Below, piece by piece: positions 27,763 to 37,450 of a stretch of DNA of 64,000 nucleotides; position 1 is the stretch's first letter, and every line of letters begins with the position of its first letter. The stretch is from JBGPEQ01 sp050180895. GTDB lineage: Bacteria > Pseudomonadota > Alphaproteobacteria > Dongiales > Dongiaceae. The stretch is from positions 62,001-126,000 of the forward strand of contig JBFXDS010000012.1 of the NCBI GenBank assembly GCA_050180895.1, read 5' to 3'. A model generated the notes under the pieces. The model saw only the letters and a list, made by a program, of their open reading frames with translations. It was not told the origin of the DNA and ran no database searches. A program made the translations under genes and the position numbers.

Positions 27763-29100
27763 ATGAGCGATTCTGATTTTCTCCCCCAGGAGATCATCCG
27801 CAAGAAGCGCGACGGCGGCGCGCTCAGCGAAGCGGAGGTCGCCTTCTTCGTCCGTGGGCTGACCGAAGGGTCCATATCCGAGGGGCAGGTGGCGGCCTTC
27901 GCCATGGCGGTATTCTTCCGCGGCATGGCCATGGACGAACGCGTGGCGCTGACGCAGGCCATGGCGCGGTCCGGCCGCATCCTCGACTGGTCCGGCGCCG
28001 GCCTCGCCGGACCCGTGCTCGACAAGCATTCCACCGGCGGCGTCGGCGACAAGGTCAGCCTGATGCTGGCGCCGCTGGTCGCCGCCTGCGGCGGCATCGT
28101 GCCGATGATCTCGGGCCGTGGCCTCGGCCATACCGGCGGCACCCTCGACAAGCTCGACAGCATCCCCGGCTATCGCACGGCGCCGGACCTGGCGCTGTTC
28201 CGCAAGGCGGTCGCCGCGGCCGGCTGCGCCATCATCGGCCAGACCGCCGACCTGGCGCCGGCCGACCGCCGCCTCTACGCCATCCGCGACGTCACGGCGA
28301 CGGTGGAATCGATCCCGCTGATCACCGCCTCGATCCTGTCGAAGAAGCTGGCCGCCGGCCTGCAAGGGCTGGTGATGGACGTGAAGTTCGGCAGCGGCGC
28401 CTTCATGACCGAGGTCGAGAGGGCGCGCGAGCTGGCGCAGAGCATCGTCTCGGTCGCCGGCCAGGCCGGTCTGCCGACCACGGCGCTGCTGACCGACATG
28501 AACCAGGTGCTCGGCCGCGCCGCCGGCCACGCGCTGGAGGTGCGGGAGGCCATCGACTGGCTGACCGGCCGCGCGCGCGATCCGCGGCTCGATCAGGTCA
28601 CGCTCGCCCTCGGCGCCGAGATGCTGCTGCTGGGGCGGCTGGCGGCGGACGAGGCGGAGGCGCGCCGGCGCCTGACCGCGGCACGCGACAGCGGCGCGGC
28701 GGCGGAGCGCTTCGAGCGCATGGTCGTTGCGCTCGGCGGCCCGGTCGACCTGATCGCGCATGCGGATCGGCATCTGCCGCGCGCGCCGGTGCGTTATCCC
28801 GTTCCCGCCGTGCGCAACGGCGTCGTCGCTCGTATCGATCTCCGCGCCGTCGGGTTGGCCGTGCTGAGCCTCGGCGGCGGGCGCCGGCGCGTCGAGGACA
28901 GGATCGACCATGCCGTCGGCGTCGCCGAGATGCGGGGCATCGGCGAGGCGGTCGAGGCGGGACAGCCGCTGGCCGTGCTGCATGCCCGCAGCGAGGCGGA
29001 TGCGGCGCGGGCCGCCGCGGCCCTGGCCGATGCCGTCGCCATCGCCGACTCCGCTGTTGCGCCACTGGCAGTGCTGGGCCCGCGCATTGCCGCCGGCTGA
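27763..29100 (+). CDS. deoA: Thymidine phosphorylase
   Basis: 445-residue enzyme phosphorolysing thymidine and deoxyuridine to the base and deoxyribose 1-phosphate. The family signature is complete: LDKHSTGGVGDKVSLMLAPL near residue 85, then SGRGLGHTGGTLDKLDSIPG near 120, and a C-terminal domain with HARSEADAARA. The ATG at 27763 gives the usual MSDSDFLPQEIIRKKRDG start. It takes the uridine/deoxyuridine produced by the deaminase and yields uracil for the phosphoribosyltransferase at the end of the operon. PdpA-type broad pyrimidine activity cannot be excluded. Confidence 0.94.
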   Translation: MSDSDFLPQEIIRKKRDGGALSEAEVAFFVRGLTEGSISEGQVAAFAMAVFFRGMAMDERVALTQAMARSGRILDWSGAGLAGPVLDKHSTGGVGDKVSLMLAPLVAACGGIVPMISGRGLGHTGGTLDKLDSIPGYRTAPDLALFRKAVAAAGCAIIGQTADLAPADRRLYAIRDVTATVESIPLITASILSKKLAAGLQGLVMDVKFGSGAFMTEVERARELAQSIVSVAGQAGLPTTALLTDMNQVLGRAAGHALEVREAIDWLTGRARDPRLDQVTLALGAEMLLLGRLAADEAEARRRLTAARDSGAAAERFERMVVALGGPVDLIAHADRHLPRAPVRYPVPAVRNGVVARIDLRAVGLAVLSLGGGRRRVEDRIDHAVGVAEMRGIGEAVEAGQPLAVLHARSEADAARAAAALADAVAIADSAVAPLAVLGPRIAAG

Positions 29101-29122
29101 ACCGACAGCTCCGGCCGCCGCG

Positions 29123-30265
29123 ATGACGTTGCCGCGCCTCGTCGCGACGCGGCTGGCGCTGTTCTACGCGGCCTATTTCGTCGTCATCGGCATCATCCTG
29201 CCGTTCTGGCCGGCCTGGCTGGCGTCGCGCGGCCTGACCGCGCAGCAGATCGGCCTGCTGTTGGCGCTCGGCTCCTGGGGCAAGCTGGTCGGCAATCCGA
29301 TCTTCACGCGGCTGGCCGACCGCAGCGGCGACATCCGGCGCGTGCTGATCCTGGTCGCCGCGGCGGCGCTCGTATTCTACGTGCTGTTCGCGCTCGCCGA
29401 CGGCTTCTGGCCGCTGTTCGCGGTCACCATGCTGTCGGCACTGTGTCTCAGCTCGATCATGCCGCTCGGCGACGGGCTCGCCATGGGGCTGGTGGCCCGG
29501 CACGGGCTGCATTACGGCCGCGTCCGCCTGTGGGGCTCGATCTCCTTCATCGTCGCGGGCGTCGGGGCGGGCTGGCTGCTGACCGGCCGGTCCGCCGAGC
29601 TGGTGCTGCTGCTGGTCATCGCCGCCGTCGGGCTGACGCTCGTCTCCTGCCTGGCGCTGCCGGCCAGCGGCGGCGCGTCCGTCCCGCGCGCGGGCGGCGG
29701 CTGGCTCGGCCTGCTCGCCGACCGGCGCTTCGTCGTCTTCGTGGCGGCGTCCGGCCTCATCCAGTCGAGCCACGCCATCCTCTATGGCTTCGGCACGCTG
29801 CATTGGCTGGCCGCCGGCCACGACAAGGGTACGATCGGCCTGCTGTGGGCCATCGGCGTCGTCGCCGAGGTTTGCCTCTTCGCCGTCGGTGGCGGCGTGA
29901 TCGGGCGGATCGGGCCGATCTGGCTGCTGGTCCTGGCCGGCGCCGGCGGCATGATCAGATGGACGGCCACGGCGCTCTCCGCCGATCTCCTGGTGCTGAT
30001 GCCGCTGCAGCTCCTGCACGGCCTGACGTTCGGCGCGGCGCACCTGGCGGCGATGTACTATCTGATGCGCGAGGTGCCGCCCGGTCTTGCCGCGACGGCG
30101 CAGGGACTCTATGGAGCCGTGGCCTGGGGCGCGGCATTCGGCTTGACGATGCTGGCCGCGGGCGCGCTCTATGCCGCCTATGGCGGCGGCGCCTTCTTCG
30201 TCATGGCGGGCATGTGCTTCGCCGGCATGGTGTTCGCGCTCATGCTGATCGGGGGTAGACAGTGA
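29123..30265 (+). CDS. MFS transporter, HcaT-like (MFS_1_like)
   Basis: 380-residue membrane protein with about twelve hydrophobic segments. The start LALFYAAYFVVIGIILPFWPAWLASRGL and the loop GRVRLWGSISFIVAG around residue 135 are characteristic of the 3-phenylpropionate/nucleoside-H+ symporter-like branch of the major facilitator superfamily. It lies 22 nt after deoA and its stop overlaps the upp GTG start, so it belongs to the nucleoside operon. A nucleoside or nucleobase substrate is a reasonable inference from the operon, but the family name refers to phenylpropionate and no substrate residue decides it. Confidence 0.82.
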   Translation: MTLPRLVATRLALFYAAYFVVIGIILPFWPAWLASRGLTAQQIGLLLALGSWGKLVGNPIFTRLADRSGDIRRVLILVAAAALVFYVLFALADGFWPLFAVTMLSALCLSSIMPLGDGLAMGLVARHGLHYGRVRLWGSISFIVAGVGAGWLLTGRSAELVLLLVIAAVGLTLVSCLALPASGGASVPRAGGGWLGLLADRRFVVFVAASGLIQSSHAILYGFGTLHWLAAGHDKGTIGLLWAIGVVAEVCLFAVGGGVIGRIGPIWLLVLAGAGGMIRWTATALSADLLVLMPLQLLHGLTFGAAHLAAMYYLMREVPPGLAATAQGLYGAVAWGAAFGLTMLAAGALYAAYGGGAFFVMAGMCFAGMVFALMLIGGRQ

Positions 30266-30912
30266 CCGACGCCGCGCAATTCCCTTCGCTGCATGTGCTC
30301 GACCATCCGCTGATCCGGCACAAGCTGTCGCTGATGCGCGACAAGCGCGCGCCGACCATCCTGTTCCGCCAGCTGCTGCGCGAGATCTCCCTGCTCATGG
30401 GCTACGAGATCACCCGCCGCCTGCCGGTGACGACGGAGCGGATCGAGACGCCGCTGGCGACCATCGACGCGCCGGTCATCGCCGGCAAGAAGGTGGCGAT
30501 CGTCTCCATCCTGCGCGCCGGCCTCGGCATGGCCGACGGCCTGCTGGACCTGATCCCGTCGGCGCGCATGGGCCATATCGGCCTCTATCGCGACCCGCAG
30601 ACCAAGCGGCCGGTCGAATATTTCGTCAAGCTGCCGGAGCCGGAGGGCCGCATCTTCATCCTCTGCGATCCGATGCTGGCCACCGGCCACTCCGCCGTCG
30701 CCGCCGTCGACATCCTCAACCGCCGCGGCGTCGCGGATGACAGCATCCGCTTCATGGCCCTGGTTGCCGCGCCCGAGGGTGTGCGCGTCTTCGCCGCGGC
30801 GCACCCGACCATTCCGGTCTACGCGGCCGCCCTCGACGACCATCTCAACGACCACGCCTATATCGTGCCGGGCCTGGGTGACGCCGGCGACCGGCTGTTC
30901 GGGACGAAGTAG
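30262..30912 (+). CDS. upp: Uracil phosphoribosyltransferase
   Basis: 216-residue enzyme forming UMP from uracil and PRPP. The PRPP loop is in FILCDPMLATGHSAVAAVDIL (about residues 131-151), the uracil-contacting C-terminus is ALDDHLNDHAYIVPGLGDAGDRLFGTK, and LRAGLGMADGLLDLIP is the flexible-loop region. The start is GTG, overlapping the stop of the MFS gene by 4 nt. It closes the salvage operon by recapturing uracil. Convergent to the following MFS gene, with 10 nt between stops. Confidence 0.95.
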   Translation: MTDAAQFPSLHVLDHPLIRHKLSLMRDKRAPTILFRQLLREISLLMGYEITRRLPVTTERIETPLATIDAPVIAGKKVAIVSILRAGLGMADGLLDLIPSARMGHIGLYRDPQTKRPVEYFVKLPEPEGRIFILCDPMLATGHSAVAAVDILNRRGVADDSIRFMALVAAPEGVRVFAAAHPTIPVYAAALDDHLNDHAYIVPGLGDAGDRLFGTK

Positions 30913-30922
30913 GTCGCCGCGG

Positions 30923-32125
30923 TCATTCCGCGGCTTGCGGGGCGGCCGTCGCGCGCGGCCGTTGCAGGCGCGGCAGGAACCACGCAGCGGCGAAAACGAC
31001 CAGCGCGGACAGGGCGAGGCCGCGGTACTGGATGTCGGAGCCGATGCCGAGGCCATGCAGGCCGGCGATCAGCGGCACCACGCCCGAGCCGATGCCGAGC
31101 GACAGGACATATTCCGCCGAGATCGCTCGTGCCCGCAGGCCGGACTGGACGTAGCGGCCGAGCAGCCAGCTGGTGACGGGGATCTCCGCGAACATCAGCG
31201 TGACCAGCGGAAGCGCAAGCACGACCACCAGCCAGCCTTCCGCGCCGGCGAGGCCGACCAGCAGAATGGCCTGCGCCGACAGCAGCAGGATCAGGATCGG
31301 GCGAGCCCCGTAGCGGTCGAGCAATTCGCCGACCGGAAGCTGGGCGAAGGCGGCGACGGCGAAGACCAGGCCGGCATAGGCGCCGATCCGCGAGAGATCG
31401 CCGCCGAGCAGGGCGAGCCGCTCGTCGAAGAGCTTCGGCAGCGACACCGTGACAGCGTTGAAGACCAGCCCGCCGAACAGGGCGGAGACGCACACGACGG
31501 CGAACACGGTGAGCTGGGTCCGGCGCGCGGCGTCCACAGTACGATCCTGCTGGCCGAGGTCGCGCCGGCTCTCCGCCGGGCCGAGGCGCAGGCGGCGCGT
31601 CAGCAGCAGGGCGCCGAGGCCCATCGACAGGAGGCCGGGGATCAGGAAGGCGCTGCGCCAGCCGAGATGATCGCAGAGCAGACCGGTGACGACCGCCGCG
31701 CCGGCCAGCCCCAGATTGCCGAACACGCCATTCACCGCCAGCGCACGGCCGGTGCGCACCGCCACGTCGGCGACCAGCGCCAGCCCGACGGGATGGTAGA
31801 GCGCGGCGAAGAGGCCGAGCGCGGCCAGCCCCGTCATCATGGCCGCTTGGTTCGGCGACAGGGCGATAAGCGCGCTGGCGCTTCCGCAACCGAGGAAGAA
31901 CATCGCGGTCAGCACCGTCCGGTCGTAGCGGTCGCCGAGCCATCCCGCCGGCAGGGTACCGAGCGCGAAGGCGACATAGACCGGCGTGCCCAGCGCCAGC
32001 GCGGTGCCGTAGCTCATGCCGCCCTCGGCCGCGATGGCGAGCGCCGCGGTGGGGAAAATCAGCAGAAAGAAGTGATCGAAGAAATGCGCGGCGTTGAGGA
32101 ACAGCAGGGTCTCGTTGCGGGACAT
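30923..32125 (-). CDS. MFS transporter
   Basis: 400-residue major facilitator protein with about twelve hydrophobic segments. After MSRNETLLFLNAAHFFDHFFLLIFP comes the motif-A-like GWLGDRYDRTV near residue 60 and, symmetrically, LLDRYGARPILIL near 270. The family is broad and the substrate is unknown. It is divergent from an AraC regulator (32222), with 96 bp between the starts. MFS-AraC pairs of this form are often efflux systems under local control, so the regulator probably governs it. Confidence 0.85.
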   Translation of the reverse strand: MSRNETLLFLNAAHFFDHFFLLIFPTAALAIAAEGGMSYGTALALGTPVYVAFALGTLPAGWLGDRYDRTVLTAMFFLGCGSASALIALSPNQAAMMTGLAALGLFAALYHPVGLALVADVAVRTGRALAVNGVFGNLGLAGAAVVTGLLCDHLGWRSAFLIPGLLSMGLGALLLTRRLRLGPAESRRDLGQQDRTVDAARRTQLTVFAVVCVSALFGGLVFNAVTVSLPKLFDERLALLGGDLSRIGAYAGLVFAVAAFAQLPVGELLDRYGARPILILLLSAQAILLVGLAGAEGWLVVVLALPLVTLMFAEIPVTSWLLGRYVQSGLRARAISAEYVLSLGIGSGVVPLIAGLHGLGIGSDIQYRGLALSALVVFAAAWFLPRLQRPRATAAPQAAE

Positions 32126-32221
32126 TTCGCGGCGTGCTCCGGCGGCGAAAGGAGAAGCCTTGCAGGATAGCCGGCGACGCTCCTACATTCTGTCGGCAGA
32201 TTTCCAGAAAGTATCGCGGAA

Positions 32222-32953
32222 GTGCCAAGCCGTCCGCCCGTCGCCGTCGAAGGATTCGCGTCCGACTACCGCGCCGGCGAGGTCATTCCCCTGCATGCCC
32301 ATGCCGCCCATCAGATCGTGCATGCCGTGTCCGGCGTGATGCGGGTGACCGCCCGGGACGGCGTGTGGGTCGTGCCGCCGGAGCGCGGCCTGTGGATGCC
32401 CGCGCGGGTGCGCCACGAGATCCGCTGCGTCGGCGCGGTGCGGATGCGCACCGTCTATCTGCGCGGCGCCCATCCGGCGTTCCCGCCGACGCCGCGGGTC
32501 ACGCGCGTCTCGCCGCTGATGCGCGAGATCATGGTGCGGCTGGCCGAAGGCGCCGGGGCGCGGCAGCGGCCGCATCTCGCGGCGCTGCTGGTCGAGGAGA
32601 TCGTCGCGCTCGACGTCGAGCCGCTGCGGCTGCCGCGTCCGAAGGACGCGCGCGTCGCCCGCCTTTGCGCGGCGCTGCGCGACGATCCCGCCGATGCGAC
32701 GACGCTGCAGGCCTGGGCCGGCCGTCTCGCCCTGTCGCGCCGGACGCTGATCCGCCGCATCCGCGCGGAGGCGGGCATGTCGTTCCGCGAGCTGCGGCGG
32801 CAGGCGCGCATCCTGGCGGCGCTGGAGCGGCTGTCGCTCGGCGGCGCGGTCACCGCCGTCGCCTTCGACGTCGGCTTCGACAGCCCGAGCGCCTTCATCG
32901 AGGCGTTCCGCCGCGTCACCGGCAGGACGCCGGGACGCTATATGAAGCGATAG
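32222..32953 (+). CDS. AraC-family regulator with N-terminal cupin domain
   Basis: 243-residue regulator. The N-terminal half is a cupin-type sensor (IPLHAHAAHQIVHAVSGVMRV at about residues 22-42, with histidines suited to metal or small-ligand binding, then PPERGLWMPARVRHEIR). The C-terminal half (about 140-243) holds two helix-turn-helix units, one in LALSRRTLIRRIRAEAGMSF and one in VAFDVGFDSPSAFIEAFRRVTG. A GTG start at 32222 is used because no ATG precedes the cupin; a weak GGAA lies upstream. It is divergent from the MFS gene and is likely its regulator. Confidence 0.87.
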   Translation: MPSRPPVAVEGFASDYRAGEVIPLHAHAAHQIVHAVSGVMRVTARDGVWVVPPERGLWMPARVRHEIRCVGAVRMRTVYLRGAHPAFPPTPRVTRVSPLMREIMVRLAEGAGARQRPHLAALLVEEIVALDVEPLRLPRPKDARVARLCAALRDDPADATTLQAWAGRLALSRRTLIRRIRAEAGMSFRELRRQARILAALERLSLGGAVTAVAFDVGFDSPSAFIEAFRRVTGRTPGRYMKR

Positions 32954-32960
32954 GGCCGCG

Positions 32961-35900
32961 TCACGACAGGTCGACGAGGGGGGCGGGGACGGCGCCACGC
33001 AGCAGGGCCTTGCGCGCCTCCCACTGGCTGCGGGCGTCGAGCGTTTCCAAAAATTCCACCTCGCCGCCGGCGAGCAGCGCCACGGGGATGCCGTCGCGGT
33101 AGAGCAGGCGGTTGCCGGTGAGGGCGGCGAGCCTCGGTCCGGGCGTCAGGATGCCCGCGAGGTTGAGCGGGTCGGCGCCGGAGATCGAGACCAGCGCACC
33201 CGTCTCCGGCTTGCGCCGGGCCTCGCGCAGCGCGCCGATGGCGTCCGGCAGGGCGAACTGCTCGCCGGAGAAGCCGGCGACGAAGCGGCCGCCGCGGATG
33301 TCGCCGCGCGCCTCCAACCGGCGATAGACGCGCAGCAGCTCGCGCCAAGGCGGCAGCCAGCCGGCCTCGCGCTCGAGCAGGCGCCAGAACACGACGCCGT
33401 AGCGGTGCAGCAGCTTGCGCGCGGCATGCTCGACGGCCTCCGCCGGCGCCGCCGCGCCGGCCGGCGCGCGGCGGGCGAGGGCCCAGCGGCCGGCATCCTC
33501 CATGCCGAAGGCCACGGTGCGCCGGCGCCGCCGGCCGATCGCGATCGGCTTGCGGCGATCCGAGGGCACGAGCAGCGCGCGCAGGCCGCCGAAGCTGTCG
33601 GAAGTGACCAGCCCGAGGGCGACCAGCTCGGCCAGCGCCTCCTCGACCTGGTTGCGCAGCAGGCCGGTGCCCTCGACCAGCTCGTCGAAGAACGACGCGC
33701 CGTGGGCGCGGATATAGTCGGCGACCGCTGCCGCCCGGCTGCCCGGCTGCGCCGCTTCCGCGCCGGCGGACAGCGCCGCCCAGAGCGGCGCATGGCGGCG
33801 GGCCAGCAGCGCGATCGGCGTGGTCCGCACGGGCGTGATGCCGCGCTCGCCGTTGGACCGGCCGTTGCGCGGTCGCAGGCGCGCCCAGGCGATGCGCCCG
33901 GCCAGGCAATGATCGTCGAGCCAGGCCGGCTCGTACTCCTCGATCCGGACCGGCAGAACCTCGGTCTCCCAGGCGCCGGCCGGCGCCTCGAAGCCTTCAA
34001 GCTGCGCGGCGACGACTTCGACGGCGTCCGGCCCCTGCATGCGCGCCTCGGCCGTCACCCGCTGCCAGTCCAGGAGGAAGCGCAGGAAGTCGCGCGCGGC
34101 GACCGGCTCGATCTCGGCGCGCAGGCGCTTCACGGTGTAGGTATGGACCCGCGCGAGCAGCCGGCGCTCGCACCATTCGTCGACGGCGATGCCCGGCGTG
34201 AAGCGACCGCGCATGGCGAAGCCTTCGGTTTGCAGCGCCGCCAGCGCCGAGGCCGCATCGCTCTCGGTCAGCCCGAGCGGCGCCGCCAGCGCCGCCTGCG
34301 TGACCGGCCCCAGCCCTTCGAGGCGCCCGCGCAGAATCTCGATCAGCGCCTCGTCGCGCGACCAGTCTTTCTCCGCATAGGCGGCGGGCGCGGCGATCGC
34401 CGGATCGAGATCGGCCTGGGGCCAGAGCGCCAGGAACTGCGGCAGCCGTTCTGCCGCGATCCACAGCGTTGCCCCGGGCGTCTTCAGCCGCGCCGCTCGC
34501 TTCTCGCGCGCCAGCGCCGCCAGCCAGTCGCCCCAGCCGACCTGAGCCTGCACCTCGTCCGCGCTCAGGAATCCCAGCCAGACCAGGGCATCGTGCAGTT
34601 CGTCCTCGTTCGCCGCCTCGGGCCAGGCTTCGGCGCGGACGCGCGCGATCGCCTCGGGGTCGAGGCGGCCGAGCTCGGCGGCGTCCTCCGGCGACAGCCA
34701 GCGCCGGCTCATCACTGCCTGGGTGCGGCGCTCCTCCAGCGGCGCGTCGTCGAGATAGGCATAGGGCCGCGCCGACAGCACCTCGAGCGCCAGCGGCGAG
34801 GGCTCCGTCAGGTCGCGCGCCACCACCTCGATCGCACCGGATTCGATGCCCGCGAGCAGCCGCTCCAGCCCCTCGATGTCCATCGCCTCGTGCAGGCAGT
34901 CATGAATGGTCTGGTTGACCAGCGGGTGGTCGGGGATCTCGCGCTCGCCCACCAGGTTCTCGCCGCAGGCGATCTGGTCCGGGAACACCGAGGCGATCAG
35001 ATCCTCGGCATCCATGCGCGCCAGCTGCGGCGGCACCTTCTTGCCGTTGCGGAAGCGCGGCAGCGCCAGCGACACTCCGCCCACCCAGCGCCAGCGCGTG
35101 TTGAACATCGGCGCGTCCAGCAGCGCCTGGATCAGCAGCTCGCGCACACCTGCCGAATTGAGGTAACGCTTCACGTCCTCGAGATCGAAGCTGTGCGCAG
35201 TGGTCAGCGACAGCACGATATTGTCCTCGGTCGCCGCCGCCTGCAGCTCGAAGTTGAACTTGCGGCAGAAGCGCTTGCGCAGCGCCAGCCCCCAGGCGCG
35301 ATTGAGCCGACTGCCGTAGGGGGAGTGCACCACCAGCTGCATGCCGCCGACCGAATCGAAGAATCGCTCCAGCACGATCTTGTCCCGGGTCGGCAGGCAG
35401 CCCAGCGCCGCGTGCGCAGCCGCCAGATACTCCGCCAGCTGCTCGGCCCCCGCCGCATCGAGCCCACGCTCCGCCTGGAGCCAGCGCGCGACCCCGGCGC
35501 CGCTCGGATCCTCCGGCAGCCGCGCCGCCACCTCCGTCCGCAGCCGCGACACCGATTGCGACAGCTCGTTGCTGCGGCCGGGCGCCTCGCCGAGCCAGAA
35601 CGGAATCGTCGGCGGCTGGCCGTGCGCGTCCTCGACGCGCACGATCCCGCGTTCGACCCGCAGGATCTGATAGGAGGCGTTGCCGAGCTGGAAGATGTCG
35701 CCGGCCATGCTCTCGACGGCGAAGTCCTCGTTCACCGTGCCGATGAAGGTGCTCTCCGGCTCCAGCATCACCTGGTAGTCGGCGTTGTCGGGGATCGTGC
35801 CGGCGTTGGTCAGCGCGGTCAGCCGCGCGCCGCGCCGTCCGCGCAGCATGTGGTTGACGGCATCGTGATGGATGAGCGCGCCGCGCCGGCCGCGCCGCGT

Positions 35901-37322
35901 GCTGAAGCCTTCGGCCAGCATGCCGACCACGGCGGCGAAATCCTCGCGCGGCAGGGCGCGGTAGGGCCAGGCGCGGCGGAGCAGCGCGAACAGTGCGTCC
36001 TCGCTCCATTCCTGTGCCGCCACCTCGGCGACGATCTGCTGCGCCAGCACGTCGAGCGGCCGTTCGGGGATGCTCAGCCGGTCGAGCTCGCCGCGGCGCA
36101 CGCTGTCGAGCAGCGCCGCGCATTCCACCAACTCGTCGCGCGACAGCGGGAACAGCCGGCCCTTGGGCGTTCCGCCGACCGCGTGGCCGGAGCGTCCGAC
36201 CCGCTGCAGGAAGCTGGCGATCGAGCGCGGCGAGCCGATCTGGCAGACCAGGTCGACGTCGCCGATGTCGATGCCGAGCTCCAGCGAGGCCGTCGCCACC
36301 AGCGCCTTCAGCGCGCCGCGCTTCAGCCGCTGCTCGGCGTCGAACCGCTGCTCCTTGGCCAGGCTGCCGTGATGCGCCGTGACCTGCTCGGCGCCGATGC
36401 GGTCCGACAACTGCCGCGTCACCCGCTCGGCCAGGCGGCGCGTGTTGACGAAGATCAGGGTCGTGCGGTGAGCCCGGATCAGCTCGGCCAGCCGGTCATA
36501 GACCTGCTGCCAGACCTCGCCGGACATCACCGCTTCGAGCGGCCCGGCCGGCAGCTCGAGGGCGAGATCGCGCGCCCGCCGGTGGCCCTGGTCGACGATG
36601 GTGCAGTCGGCCGCCTGCCGGCCGTCCGCGCCGGCGCCGACGAGGAACCGTGCCACCGCCTCGATCGGCTTCTGCGTCGCCGACAGTCCGATCCGCGGCA
36701 GCCGGCCGCCGCACAGAGCCGCCAGCCGCTCCAGCGTCACCGACAGATGGACGCCGCGCTTGTTCGGCGCCAGGGCGTGGATCTCGTCGACGATCGCTGT
36801 CCGCGTCGTCGCCAGCATCCGTCGGCCGGACTCGGAGCCGAGCAGGATGTAGAGCGACTCTGGCGTGGTCACGACGATGTGCGGCGGCCGCCGGCGCGCC
36901 CGGTCGCGCTCGCCCGGCGGCGTGTCGCCGGTGCGCACCCAGGTGCGGATCTCCACCTCCGGCAGGCCGCGCGCGCGCAACGCTTCGGCGATGCCGGCGA
37001 GCGGCGCCTCCAGGTTGCGCTGGATGTCGTTCGACAGCGCCTTGAGCGGCGAGACGTAGACGACCTGCGTCTCGTCCCGCAGCCGGCCGTCGACCCCCTG
37101 CCGCACGAGCGAATCGATCGCCGCGAGAAAGGCGGCCAGGGTCTTGCCCGAGCCCGTCGGAGCGGCGACGAGCGTATGTCGCCCCGCCTGGATCGCCGGC
37201 CAGGCCGCGGCCTGGGCCGGCGTCGGCGCGGCGAAGCTGCGGTCGAACCAGTCGGCGACGGCCGGATGGAAGAGGGGGGCTGTGGTCACGGTGCGGGTCC
37301 GGTGCGGCAAGGGCAGGTCCAT
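32961..37322 (-). CDS. lhr: Lhr-family large ATP-dependent helicase
   Basis: 1,453-residue superfamily-2 helicase of the long Lhr class. Helicase motifs in order are Walker A APTGSGKT (residues 54-61), VYVSPLKAL, VVTTPESLYILL, DEIH (179-182), GLSATQ and, in domain 2, HGSLAKEQR, TASLELGIDIGDVDLV and QRVGRSGH; a winged-helix and Lhr-core region follows, then a large C-terminal extension. Such proteins translocate on single-stranded DNA and are implicated in repair. ATG at 37322 is used; GTG at 37289 would also fit. It converges with the AraC gene, 7 bp apart. A 1,327-codon open frame on the opposite strand is a composition artefact. Confidence 0.93.
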   Translation of the reverse strand: MDLPLPHRTRTVTTAPLFHPAVADWFDRSFAAPTPAQAAAWPAIQAGRHTLVAAPTGSGKTLAAFLAAIDSLVRQGVDGRLRDETQVVYVSPLKALSNDIQRNLEAPLAGIAEALRARGLPEVEIRTWVRTGDTPPGERDRARRRPPHIVVTTPESLYILLGSESGRRMLATTRTAIVDEIHALAPNKRGVHLSVTLERLAALCGGRLPRIGLSATQKPIEAVARFLVGAGADGRQAADCTIVDQGHRRARDLALELPAGPLEAVMSGEVWQQVYDRLAELIRAHRTTLIFVNTRRLAERVTRQLSDRIGAEQVTAHHGSLAKEQRFDAEQRLKRGALKALVATASLELGIDIGDVDLVCQIGSPRSIASFLQRVGRSGHAVGGTPKGRLFPLSRDELVECAALLDSVRRGELDRLSIPERPLDVLAQQIVAEVAAQEWSEDALFALLRRAWPYRALPREDFAAVVGMLAEGFSTRRGRRGALIHHDAVNHMLRGRRGARLTALTNAGTIPDNADYQVMLEPESTFIGTVNEDFAVESMAGDIFQLGNASYQILRVERGIVRVEDAHGQPPTIPFWLGEAPGRSNELSQSVSRLRTEVAARLPEDPSGAGVARWLQAERGLDAAGAEQLAEYLAAAHAALGCLPTRDKIVLERFFDSVGGMQLVVHSPYGSRLNRAWGLALRKRFCRKFNFELQAAATEDNIVLSLTTAHSFDLEDVKRYLNSAGVRELLIQALLDAPMFNTRWRWVGGVSLALPRFRNGKKVPPQLARMDAEDLIASVFPDQIACGENLVGEREIPDHPLVNQTIHDCLHEAMDIEGLERLLAGIESGAIEVVARDLTEPSPLALEVLSARPYAYLDDAPLEERRTQAVMSRRWLSPEDAAELGRLDPEAIARVRAEAWPEAANEDELHDALVWLGFLSADEVQAQVGWGDWLAALAREKRAARLKTPGATLWIAAERLPQFLALWPQADLDPAIAAPAAYAEKDWSRDEALIEILRGRLEGLGPVTQAALAAPLGLTESDAASALAALQTEGFAMRGRFTPGIAVDEWCERRLLARVHTYTVKRLRAEIEPVAARDFLRFLLDWQRVTAEARMQGPDAVEVVAAQLEGFEAPAGAWETEVLPVRIEEYEPAWLDDHCLAGRIAWARLRPRNGRSNGERGITPVRTTPIALLARRHAPLWAALSAGAEAAQPGSRAAAVADYIRAHGASFFDELVEGTGLLRNQVEEALAELVALGLVTSDSFGGLRALLVPSDRRKPIAIGRRRRRTVAFGMEDAGRWALARRAPAGAAAPAEAVEHAARKLLHRYGVVFWRLLEREAGWLPPWRELLRVYRRLEARGDIRGGRFVAGFSGEQFALPDAIGALREARRKPETGALVSISGADPLNLAGILTPGPRLAALTGNRLLYRDGIPVALLAGGEVEFLETLDARSQWEARKALLRGAVPAPLVDLS

Positions 37323-37450
37323 GATAGCGCGACGGCCGCGCGGAGCCAGTTCGGATTCGGGCGCCGGCCGCAGGGCCGTTCCTCGTGAGGCTGCCGCTCC
37401 GAAGCGGAACGGCGCGCGCCCGGTTCAGATGGGGGTGCGGAAGCAGCCGG

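Noticed and set aside
33405..37388. Plus-strand open frame of about 1,327 codons opposite lhr
   Set aside because: The minus strand carries a full set of helicase motifs. The plus-strand product is rich in Arg, Gln and Leu with no recognisable domain and mirrors codon bias of the real gene.
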